NCBI RefSeq assembly: GCF_000389965.1 | Contig: NC_021191.1 | Coordinates: forward strand, 311,501-375,500 | From: Actinoplanes sp. N902-109 | GTDB taxonomy: Bacteria > Actinomycetota > Actinomycetes > Mycobacteriales > Micromonosporaceae | Direction of reading: 5' to 3' | Length of the DNA: 64,000 nt | Shown here: positions 55,780-62,918 of the stretch, in pieces | Layout of the letters: every line of letters begins with the position of its first letter | How positions within the stretch are numbered: position 1 is the first letter of the stretch | The notes under the pieces: model-generated | What the model saw: only the letters and a program-made list of their open reading frames with translations | What the model was told of the DNA's origin: nothing | Databases searched by the model: none | Position numbers and translations under genes: made by a program

Positions 55780-55804
55780 GAACCGACAGAACAGGACCCG
55801 ACAC

Positions 55805-56263
55805 ATGTCCGTATGGGACGACCCCGACCTGCGCGCCGGCGGCGAATTCGTGAAGCTCGAGAACAGAGGCGACCGCGTCTCCGGGCTCATCACCGCCGTG
55901 CGCTCACACACCTTCGACGACGGCAAGAAGGTGCCCCAGGTCCTCTTCGTCGACGACGTGACCGGCGACGAGCGCACCTGGACCGCCGGGCAGGTCCAGG
56001 CCAAGACCAAGCTCTCCGAACTGCGGCCCGAAGCAGGCGACTGGTTCTCCGCCGAGCTGACCGACATCGAACGGCGTGCGGGTGGCAAGACGCTCAAGCA
56101 CTTCTCCATCGAGGTCAACCGCGGGGGCAGGCCCGCGGCCGGTGCGGCTGCAGCCGGGGCAGCCGCAGCCCAGCAGACCGACATGGCCTCCGTGTTCGCC
56201 AACCTCACCCCTGAGCAGCGCGCGGCCCTGCAGCAGCAAGCCGCCACCGCCCCGCCGTTCTGA
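55805..56263 (+). CDS. Hypothetical DNA-recombination accessory protein
   Basis: The 152-residue protein starts at ATG 55805. The first 100 residues look like a beta-barrel (FVKLENRGDRVSGLITAV, VLFVDDVTGDERTW) and the tail is Ala/Gln-rich, the general layout of a single-strand-binding protein. Position between an exonuclease and a primase supports a DNA role, but homology is not clear to me. Confidence 0.65.
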   Translation: MSVWDDPDLRAGGEFVKLENRGDRVSGLITAVRSHTFDDGKKVPQVLFVDDVTGDERTWTAGQVQAKTKLSELRPEAGDWFSAELTDIERRAGGKTLKHFSIEVNRGGRPAAGAAAAGAAAAQQTDMASVFANLTPEQRAALQQQAATAPPF

Positions 56264-56285
56264 CCCGGCTCCGGCCCCGTGTGTC

Positions 56286-56318
56286 GTGCACCAGCCGCCT
56301 TCCCCGCGGCTGGTGCAC
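56286..56318. terminator. Perfect 13-bp hairpin before the primase gene
   Basis: GTGCACCAGCCGC pairs with GCGGCTGGTGCAC around a 7-nt loop, 23 bp after the stop at 56263. No T-run follows. It may attenuate the early operon or separate recombination from replication transcription. Confidence 0.55.
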
Positions 56319-56383
56319 GGCCCTCTCGGCCGAGAACCACCCCCAGCCTTCTTGACCAGCGCAGAAGACCGGAGCACCCATAC

Positions 56384-58870
56384 ATGACCGACGTCCGTAC
56401 CGCCGCACTGGCGTGGCACGACGCCGGGTACGCAGTGCTGCCCGTCAAAGCAGACGGCAGCAAAGCTCCCGACGTCACCACGTGGAAAGCCAGCCAGCAC
56501 GAACGCCCCGCACGCGACCAGGTCCAGACCTGGTTCAGCGGGCACCGTGCCGGGCTCGGCCTGGTGTGCGGCGCGATTTCCGGCGGCCTCGAAATGCTCG
56601 AACTCGAGGGCAGGGCCGTCGCCGAGGGCGCACTCGACCAGCTCCAGCAGGTCATCCTCGAGACCGGCCTGCAAGATCTCTGGATGCGCGTAGCCCGCGG
56701 CTACGCCGAACGCTCCCCCTCCGGCGGCCTGCACTTCCTCTACCGCGTCGATGGCGCGCCCGTCCCCGGCAACACCAAGCTCGCCAACCGGCCCGCCGCC
56801 GAGCACGAACTCACCGGCAATGAACGCGAGGTCCTCGCCAAGCACCCGCACCGGGTCTTCCCACGGGGGCTGGCCGAGACCCGGGGCGAAGGCGGTTTCG
56901 TCGTCATCGCCCCGTCCGCCGGCGCCACCCACCCCAGCGGCAAGCCGTGGAAGGTGGTGCACGGCACCCCCAGCACCGTCGCCGTCATCACACCAGCCGA
57001 ACGCGAGCAGCTGCTCACACTGTTCCGCTCCCTGGACCGCATGCCCATCCGCGAGACCGCCTCTCCGGCCCGGCCGCTGCAGGCCGTCGACAACGGCGGC
57101 ACCAAGCCCGGCGACGACTTTGAGAGCAAAGCCGGCTGGGACGACGAGGTTTTGCTCGCCGGTGCCGGTTGGAAATGCCTCTACACCCAGGGCACCACCT
57201 CCTACTGGCGGCGTCCCGGCAAGGACACCCCGGGCTTTTCGGCGACCACCGGCCGCGACCCGGCCCGCGACCGGCTGTATGTCTTCTCCTCCGCCACCGA
57301 GTTCGACACCGAAGTGCCTTACACCAAATTCGGCGCCTACGCCCTGCTGCACCACGGTGGCGACTACCGCGAAGCCGCCCGCGAACTACGCCGCAAGGGT
57401 TTCGGCTCGCCGCCGCCGGCCGCCCCGGGTGTGACTCCCGGCCCGATAAAATCCCCTCCGAACTCACACCCCCCGGTCGACGGCACCGCCGCCCGCCAGC
57501 TCGAGCAACCCGCCCGCGAGACCACAGGCGGCGAACTGCCCGCCCCGGCCCAGCCGCTCGCCGTCGCCCGAATTCTGGTCAAGCGCATGACCACGCCCCG
57601 GGCCTGGTGGCGCGGCGACTTCTACCAATGGGCCGGTACGCACTACGACGTCGTCGAGCCCGAGGTCATCGACCATTGGCTGTACCAGCAGACCGAGCAC
57701 GCCACCTATATCAAGGCCTCCGCCCGCGGCGGGGAAGAGATCGTTGACTGGGCCCCGAGCAAGCGGAAGATCACCGACCTCGCCCACGCCCTCGGCATCG
57801 GCGCCTTGCAGCGTTTCGGTGAGGCCGAGGCCTGCATCGCCACCACCAACGGCGTGCTCACCGACGTCACCGACCGGGTGCTAGCCCCGCACGACCCCGA
57901 GCGCTTCAACCTGTTCTCGCTGCCGTTCGCCTACGACCCGCGGGCAGAGTGCCCGCAGTGGCTCGCCTTCCTGGACTCCGTGCTGCCCGGTGACCACCAG
58001 GCCCACGAGTTCCTCGGCGAGTGGTTCGGCTACGTCATGAGCGGGCGCACCGACCAGCAGAAGATGGCGGCACTCATCGGCCAACGCCGCTCCGGCAAGG
58101 GCACCATCGCCCGCGTGCTGACCGCCATGCTCGGCCAGCACAACGTCGCCGGCCTCGACCTCAACCTGCTCGGCGGCACCTTCGGCCTGGAGAACCTCAT
58201 CGGCAAGACCCTCGCCGTCTCCGGCGATGTGCGCTGGCACTCCCGCAGCGTCGGCGACGCCGTGCCCATCCTGCTCGGCGTCATCGGCGAGGACGCCGTC
58301 AGCGTCCACCGCAAGAACCGCACCGCCTGGAACGGGCGGCTGGGCACCCGCTTCATGCTCATGAGCAACGACACCCCGACCTTCTCCGACCGGTCCGGGG
58401 CGCTCGGTGGCCGCATGATCTACATCAAGTTCGACCAGAGCTTCTTCGGCCGCGAGGACACCTCGCTGACCGACAAGCTGCTCGGCGAGCTGCCCGGCAT
58501 CCTCAACTGGGCCCTCGACGGCCTGGACCGGCTCAACGGCCGCGGGCGCTTCACCGAGCCCGAGAGCGGCCAGGCCGAGGCCGACGCCGTCCGCCGGTTG
58601 TCCGACCCGATCGGCGCGTTCATCGAGGACTGGTGCCACCTCGGCGACGACCGCACCGTCGATCTGGACCTGCTCTACCTGCGCTACAAGGCTTGGTGCG
58701 AGTCCGAGGGTCGCACCAAGGACAGCACCACCAAGGAGATTTTTAGCCGGGATCTGCGGGCCAAGGTCCCCGGCTTGGTAGCTAAGCGTGAGCGAGTCCA
58801 GGGCAAGCAGACCCGGATTCTCTACGGCATCGGCTGCGATGTGACCTTCGGAACCGGAAATGCGTTCTGA
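56384..58870 (+). CDS. Phage primase-polymerase / SF3 helicase
   Basis: The 828-residue protein starts at ATG 56384. An N-terminal bifunctional primase/polymerase domain (about 1-220: WHDAGYAVLPVKADGSKAP, GLEMLELEGRA, SPSGGLHFLYR) is followed by a linker and the D5 N-terminal domain (about 410-540) and SF3 helicase: Walker A GQRRSGKGT (K572), the motif C region FMLMSNDTP and a C-terminal winged region. It primes and unwinds phage DNA; an origin-like array follows immediately. Confidence 0.93.
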   Translation: MTDVRTAALAWHDAGYAVLPVKADGSKAPDVTTWKASQHERPARDQVQTWFSGHRAGLGLVCGAISGGLEMLELEGRAVAEGALDQLQQVILETGLQDLWMRVARGYAERSPSGGLHFLYRVDGAPVPGNTKLANRPAAEHELTGNEREVLAKHPHRVFPRGLAETRGEGGFVVIAPSAGATHPSGKPWKVVHGTPSTVAVITPAEREQLLTLFRSLDRMPIRETASPARPLQAVDNGGTKPGDDFESKAGWDDEVLLAGAGWKCLYTQGTTSYWRRPGKDTPGFSATTGRDPARDRLYVFSSATEFDTEVPYTKFGAYALLHHGGDYREAARELRRKGFGSPPPAAPGVTPGPIKSPPNSHPPVDGTAARQLEQPARETTGGELPAPAQPLAVARILVKRMTTPRAWWRGDFYQWAGTHYDVVEPEVIDHWLYQQTEHATYIKASARGGEEIVDWAPSKRKITDLAHALGIGALQRFGEAEACIATTNGVLTDVTDRVLAPHDPERFNLFSLPFAYDPRAECPQWLAFLDSVLPGDHQAHEFLGEWFGYVMSGRTDQQKMAALIGQRRSGKGTIARVLTAMLGQHNVAGLDLNLLGGTFGLENLIGKTLAVSGDVRWHSRSVGDAVPILLGVIGEDAVSVHRKNRTAWNGRLGTRFMLMSNDTPTFSDRSGALGGRMIYIKFDQSFFGREDTSLTDKLLGELPGILNWALDGLDRLNGRGRFTEPESGQAEADAVRRLSDPIGAFIEDWCHLGDDRTVDLDLLYLRYKAWCESEGRTKDSTTKEIFSRDLRAKVPGLVAKRERVQGKQTRILYGIGCDVTFGTGNAF

Positions 58871-58883
58871 TTCTGCCCTCGGC

Positions 58884-59197
58884 TGTGCCGGGTCCTGTGC
58901 CGGGTGTGCCGGGTCTGTGCCGGGTCCTTCGTCGGACCCGGCACAGCGTTGCCGCAGGTCAAACCCCTGTTTTTCGCCTCTGTGCCGGGTGTGCCGGGTA
59001 ATACACGACTTTTACGTACACACACGCGACACCAATGGGTTAACGAAAAACAGAGTTCTGAGCGCAATGACGTTTTACCCGGCACACCCGGCACAGAAGG
59101 CCGCCGCGCCGCCCCAAATCCTGGCCTTGAACAGCGAAAACGTCGCTGTGCCGGGTCTGTGCCGGGTCCGGCACGCACCCGGCACAGACCCGGCACA
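58884..59197. other. Origin-like iteron array (13 copies of TGTGCCGGGT)
   Basis: The 342-bp gap after the primase has exact decamers TGTGCCGGGT at 58884, 58896, 58905, 58916, 58981, 58990, 59147 and 59158, and the reverse complement at 58936, 59077, 59086, 59177 and 59188. Two tandem pairs in opposite orientation (58981-58999 and 59077-59095) frame a 77-bp core of about 57% A+T. Iterons flanking an AT-rich unwinding region next to the replication gene are the hallmark of an origin. Open frames crossing it are repeat artefacts. Confidence 0.75.
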
Positions 59198-59212
59198 CCT
59201 CCGAGGTGCCCG

Positions 59213-59539
59213 ATGAGGCCGATCCGGGCCCACGTTCACCTGGAGACCACGGCGCCGACCGTGACGCTGTGTGCGCGCTGCCGCCGCACCGTCATCGTGG
59301 GCCTCGCCGAGGGCATCCCCGCCCGCGTCGACCCCACCCCCATCGCCCCCGCCGCCGAGGCCGCCCTGGCCGCCGCCGGCCGCCAGACCTACACCCTGCG
59401 CCGCACCGGGCTCATCCAGCGCGACGCCAGTCGCCGCGCCGATCGCAGCCTCGCCAGCCCCGTACTGGCCCAGCACCAATGCCCAGGCCAGCCGAACCAG
59501 CAGCTGAGCCTGCTGTCCGCACCAGGAGGAACACGATGA
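59213..59539 (+). CDS. Hypothetical phage protein with CxxC
   Basis: ATG 59213 follows GAGG by 7 nt. The 108-residue protein has LCARCRRTVIVGLAEG near residue 20, a C-x2-C, and an arginine-rich middle. It is the first gene after the origin-like array. Unrecognised. Confidence 0.7.
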   Translation: MRPIRAHVHLETTAPTVTLCARCRRTVIVGLAEGIPARVDPTPIAPAAEAALAAAGRQTYTLRRTGLIQRDASRRADRSLASPVLAQHQCPGQPNQQLSLLSAPGGTR

Positions 59540-59784
59540 CCGACCTGACCACCGAGCAGCCCATGTCGGTGCCGAACGACTCCACCTCGGTGCAGGCCAT
59601 GGTCCGCGCCGACCTGCGCATCCGCGAGCAGATCGGCCGGCAGCGCTACGGCACCGCTCTGCAGCCCCACAACGGACGCGACGCCCTGCGCGACGCCTAC
59701 GAAGAGGCCCTCGACCTCGCCTGCTACCTGCGCCAGGCGATCGCCGAGCGCGCCCACCAGGCCGACGACGAGGCCACTCGATGA
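59536..59784 (+). CDS. Small all-helical phage protein
   Basis: The 82-residue protein (AGGAGGAA upstream, ATGA overlap) contains RADLRIREQIGRQRYGTALQ and NGRDALRDAYEEALDLACYL, a pattern frequent in actinophages and vaguely like MazG-type helical bundles. Function not established. Confidence 0.75.
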   Translation: MTDLTTEQPMSVPNDSTSVQAMVRADLRIREQIGRQRYGTALQPHNGRDALRDAYEEALDLACYLRQAIAERAHQADDEATR

Positions 59785-60137
59785 GCGCCAGCAAGGACAA
59801 GGGCACAGCCTGGGAGAGCCGCATCGTCGGCTACCTCGCCGAGAACGGCTTCCCGCACGCCGAACGCCGGGCGCTCAATGGCACCCAGGACCGCGGCGAC
59901 ATCGCCGGCGTTCCCGGCGTAGTGATCGAGGCGAAGAACTGCAAGACCACCAGCCTCGCCACCTGGGTCGACGAAGCCCTGCTCGAGCAGGCCAACGACG
60001 GGGCCGCCCATAGCGCCGTCTGGCACCACCGCCGCGGCAAGGCCTCGCCCGCCGACGGGTTCGTCACCATGACCGGCGCCGGGTTCATCCGCCTGCTGCG
60101 CGAAGCCGGCTACGGCACCCCGCTGGACGCCGCGTGA
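59781..60137 (+). CDS. Holliday-junction resolvase-like nuclease
   Basis: The 118-residue protein has the Hjc/RecU-type PD-(D/E)XK core: KGTAWESRIVGYLAENGF (catalytic E), DRGDIAGVPGVVIEAKN (D, E-x-K). Archaeal-type Hjc folds are common in actinophages, where they resolve branched DNA before packaging. It overlaps neighbours by 4 nt on both sides. Confidence 0.85.
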   Translation: MSASKDKGTAWESRIVGYLAENGFPHAERRALNGTQDRGDIAGVPGVVIEAKNCKTTSLATWVDEALLEQANDGAAHSAVWHHRRGKASPADGFVTMTGAGFIRLLREAGYGTPLDAA

Positions 60138-60358
60138 TCGGCGACCACGAACGCCGTCCCCTCGACGACCTCGGCGCGACCTGGATGGGCAACGGCGTCG
60201 AGCTGGCCCGGCGCATGAACGACCTGGCCGACGAGGTCGAGCACGGCTACGGCGACCAGGCCGTGGCCAACCTGATCCGCGAGGTCCTGTCCTGCGAGTA
60301 CGACCCGACCACCACCCGGCGCACACCGCTGCCGGAAAGCCTGAGGGAGCCGCGATGA
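60134..60358 (+). CDS. Small hypothetical phage protein
   Basis: GTG 60134 gives 74 residues, acidic, with a helical centre (VELARRMNDLADEVEHGYGD). ATGA-type overlaps at both ends support translation. Unrecognised. Confidence 0.65.
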   Translation: MIGDHERRPLDDLGATWMGNGVELARRMNDLADEVEHGYGDQAVANLIREVLSCEYDPTTTRRTPLPESLREPR

Positions 60359-61167
60359 CCACCTGCACCACCTGCCCGCGGCCGATCACCGATACCGCGT
60401 TCGGCGACACCGTGTGCACCGCCGAGCTGGCCAGGAGCCTCGACGAGCTGGCCGCGCTGCTGCCCGAGGTGGGCATCACGGTGGCCAAGCTGGCCCGGCT
60501 CACCTCCGGTGGCGTCCGCCCGGCCGGGGCGGAGCCGCAGCTGCCGTACGACGCCGGTGCCGCCGAGCGTGGCCGGGCGCTGCAGGGCGAACTGGTGACC
60601 TGGGCGCGGCTGGTGCACGAGGAGTCCGGCCGCCCGCTGCCCGCCTCGCCGTCGGGCTCCGGTCTGGCGCGCTATCTGGGCCAGGCCGTCGAGTGGGCGC
60701 GCTACCGGCAGTTCTGGCCGGAGCTGCACGCCGCGCTGATGCCGCTGAGCCGGGCTGCGTCCCGCCTGGTCGACCGTCCGGCGGACCGGGTCTATCTCGG
60801 CCCCTGCGGCGCGGATGTCAAAGATCAGGACGAGTCGTGCCGTGCGGACGTCTACGCGCGCCCTCAGGCGGCCGTAGGGACGTGCAAAGCCTGTGGTGCT
60901 ACCCATGAGGTGGCCACGTCACGTCAGTGGCTCTTGGGGGCTCTGGAGGGCGTTCTGGCCCGTCCCGTCGAGATCGCGGGGGTTCTGCGGGGATTCGGCC
61001 ACGCCAAGGTGGGCTACTCGACCATCGCCTCGTACGTTGCCTCTGGCCGGCTGCAGCCGCGCGGAACCGACCAGGCGGGGCGTCCGCGCTACCGCGTCGG
61101 TGACGTCCTTGACCTGCGCTACCCCGACCGGAATCCGACACGCCAGGGTGATCAGCTTGCATCCTGA
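60355..61167 (+). CDS. Zinc-finger/HTH phage protein
   Basis: The 270-residue protein begins TTCTTCPRPI (C-x2-C) and has another CKACGATHE near residue 185; between them an all-helical region. The C-terminal 60 residues look like a MerR-style HTH (YSTIASYVASGRLQPRGTD, RPRYRVGDVLDLR). Such proteins sit before terminase genes in actinophages and may regulate late genes. Confidence 0.8.
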   Translation: MTTCTTCPRPITDTAFGDTVCTAELARSLDELAALLPEVGITVAKLARLTSGGVRPAGAEPQLPYDAGAAERGRALQGELVTWARLVHEESGRPLPASPSGSGLARYLGQAVEWARYRQFWPELHAALMPLSRAASRLVDRPADRVYLGPCGADVKDQDESCRADVYARPQAAVGTCKACGATHEVATSRQWLLGALEGVLARPVEIAGVLRGFGHAKVGYSTIASYVASGRLQPRGTDQAGRPRYRVGDVLDLRYPDRNPTRQGDQLAS

Positions 61168-61233
61168 TCAGCTCAGAGCAATGATGCGTCAAGCTCGCCT
61201 GATCTGTACCGGGCTGAGCGTCACCATCTGACG

Positions 61234-61287
61234 TACGACGAAGCCCCGCCCATCGAGACCTCCCCAGGTCGGCGGGGCTTCGTCGTA
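61234..61287. terminator. Terminator hairpin, 17-bp perfect stem
   Basis: TACGACGAAGCCCCGCC and GGCGGGGCTTCGTCGTA pair perfectly around a 20-nt loop, 66 bp after the HTH gene. It likely ends the early transcript before the packaging genes. Confidence 0.8.
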
Positions 61288-61310
61288 TCCAGCACGCCGT
61301 GGAGGCGAGT

Positions 61311-61415
61311 ATGCGACGCCTCGTCGATCACCTCGTCGACGCACGAGCTGGAATCTTCTGGGGATCCGCCGGCGCCGTGGTGCTGTGGCTGGTCACCTAT
61401 CCGTACTTGCGCTGA
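61311..61415 (+). CDS. 34-residue membrane peptide
   Basis: GGAGG is 5 nt before ATG 61311. The peptide MRRLVDHLVDARAGIFWGSA continues into VVLWLVTYPYLR, one short membrane helix. Its TGA overlaps the ATG of the HNH gene (TGATG). It sits between the terminator and the packaging module. Confidence 0.6.
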   Translation: MRRLVDHLVDARAGIFWGSAGAVVLWLVTYPYLR

Positions 61416-61810
61416 TGCCCCGGGCCCAGCGGACCTGCCCCACGCCCGGCTGCCCCACCCTCGGGGACGGCGGCAGATGCGGCGAGTGCAAGAGCAAGGC
61501 CGACGCACAGCGAGGCACCGCAGCCCAGCGTGGCTACAACAGTGCCGGTCACCAGGCTTTCCGCCGGGCAGTGCTGACCCGTGACCCCATCTGCGTGTGC
61601 GAGGACCAGCAGCACGGGCACGGTGCGCCGTGCATGAACGCCAGCACGGTGGCCGACCACTACCCGCTGAGCCGTCGTGAGCTGGCCGACCGCGGGCTCA
61701 ACCCGGACGATCCCACTGCCGGTCGGGGCTTGTGCAAGCGCTGCCACGACAAGAGCACCGCGGTCCACCAGCCCGGCGGCTGGGCCGCCACCCAGCCGCC
61801 GTCACGCTGA
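61415..61810 (+). CDS. HNH endonuclease (packaging-associated)
   Basis: The 131-residue protein has CPTPGC and CGECKSK zinc cysteines at the N-terminus, then an HNH motif (VADHYPLSRREL, PDDPTAGRGLCKRCHDKST). HNH proteins just before terminase genes are needed for DNA cleavage at cos in HK97-like phages, where they act with the large terminase. TGATG coupling to the upstream small membrane peptide. Confidence 0.9.
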   Translation: MPRAQRTCPTPGCPTLGDGGRCGECKSKADAQRGTAAQRGYNSAGHQAFRRAVLTRDPICVCEDQQHGHGAPCMNASTVADHYPLSRRELADRGLNPDDPTAGRGLCKRCHDKSTAVHQPGGWAATQPPSR

Positions 61811-61926
61811 GTCACATGGGGCGGGGGGATGACCCCCTCTCCAGAAAAATCCCAGGACCGCCGGGGAGGTGGCTCGCTGTCCGGACCCCTGAGTTTGCGT
61901 CGTCAACTAAATCGAGGTGACTCCCT
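61811..61926. other. Candidate cos region
   Basis: The 116-bp gap between HNH and small terminase has GGGGCGGGGGGATGACCCCC (from 61817) followed by an A-rich GAAAAATCCC tract. cos sites of HNH-containing phages commonly lie here. Cleavage points cannot be deduced from sequence alone. Confidence 0.35.
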
Positions 61927-62340
61927 GTGACCGAGGCCCCTGAAGGACTTCGCGCCGGAGGTCGATCCCTCTGGACGGCGATCACCGACATGCACGACCT
62001 CGACGCGGTTCAGCTGGCTCAGCTGACCGAAGCGTGCCGCGCCAAGGACCGCCTCGACCGCCTTGACGAGCTGCTGCGCGGCGACGCCGACGCCTGGGCC
62101 AGGGTGATGCACAACGCGCGCACCGAGGACTACGAGCTGAAGATCGATGCCGCGCTTGCGGCGGCCAACACCACTGCGAACCTGATGAAGCAGCTCCTCG
62201 CGGCACTGCGCCTGCCCGATGAGAAGACCGGCAAGCGCCCGCAGTACCGCGGCGCCCGCGGCGCGCAGGCGCCGACGGTCCCCGGCGGCGCCAAGGTGAC
62301 CGCGTTGGAGAAGTTCCGTAAGGCGTCCGGCGGGGATTGA
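61927..62340 (+). CDS. Terminase small subunit (P27-like)
   Basis: The 137-residue protein (GTG 61927) has an N-terminal helical part (AGGRSLWTAITDMHDLDAVQ) and a C-terminal segment (EDYELKIDAALAAANTTANLMKQLLAALR) typical of P27-family small terminases. It recognises phage DNA for packaging with the large subunit encoded downstream. Confidence 0.85.
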   Translation: MTEAPEGLRAGGRSLWTAITDMHDLDAVQLAQLTEACRAKDRLDRLDELLRGDADAWARVMHNARTEDYELKIDAALAAANTTANLMKQLLAALRLPDEKTGKRPQYRGARGAQAPTVPGGAKVTALEKFRKASGGD

Positions 62341-62373
62341 ATCAAAAGCGTTGCTAGCCAGTAGGCTTATGGC

Positions 62374-62910
62374 ATGTGTTCCATGGCTGACTGTGGTGGT
62401 CGTGTCGTTGCTCGCGGGTACTGCGGCAGGCACTATCAGCGCGTTCGGAAATACGGCGACCCGGCGGCAACGCAGAAGCCGCGCGATCGCGCTTGCTCCG
62501 TCGAGGGCTGCGGCGAGAAGCACGAGAGTCTCGGCTACTGCATCCGCCACCTGACGCGATTTCGGCGGCATGGTGATGCCGGTGCTGCCGCCCCGATGAG
62601 GCGCCGTCGGCCTGATCGTGTGGTGTCGCCCCGTGACGGTTACGCGCGGGTGCGAATGCCTGAGCATCACCGTGCCGACAAGTCCGGCATGGTGCTGGAG
62701 CACATCGTCGCGCTGGAGCAGAAGCTCGGCCGCTTGATCCGCTGGGACCTTGGGGAGCAGGTCCACCACATCAACGGCGTCAAGGACGACAACCGGCCGG
62801 AGAACCTGGAGCTCTGGATCACGAGCCAGCCGCGTGGTCAGCGTCCGGCCGATCTGGTGCTCTGGGCCCGCGAGATCCTCGCTCGCTACGAATCCGAGGT
62901 GACCGATTGA
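62374..62910 (+). CDS. HNH homing-type endonuclease inserted between terminase genes
   Basis: The 178-residue protein has two zinc-like modules (CSMADCGGRVVARGYCGRHY and CSVEGCGEKHESLGYCIRH) then an HNH domain (LEHIVALEQKLGRLI, VHHINGVKDDNRPENLELW). Lower G+C third positions around 62340-62410 and its place between terS and terL suggest a selfish insertion. It is distinct from the packaging HNH. Confidence 0.88.
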   Translation: MCSMADCGGRVVARGYCGRHYQRVRKYGDPAATQKPRDRACSVEGCGEKHESLGYCIRHLTRFRRHGDAGAAAPMRRRRPDRVVSPRDGYARVRMPEHHRADKSGMVLEHIVALEQKLGRLIRWDLGEQVHHINGVKDDNRPENLELWITSQPRGQRPADLVLWAREILARYESEVTD

Positions 62911-62918
62911 GGTGAGCC

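Noticed and set aside
58860..59216. 118-codon frame and its antisense partner across the iteron array
   Set aside because: Their apparent CAG/PGT peptide repeats are just translations of the TGTGCCGGGT decamers in both orientations; no ribosome binding site.
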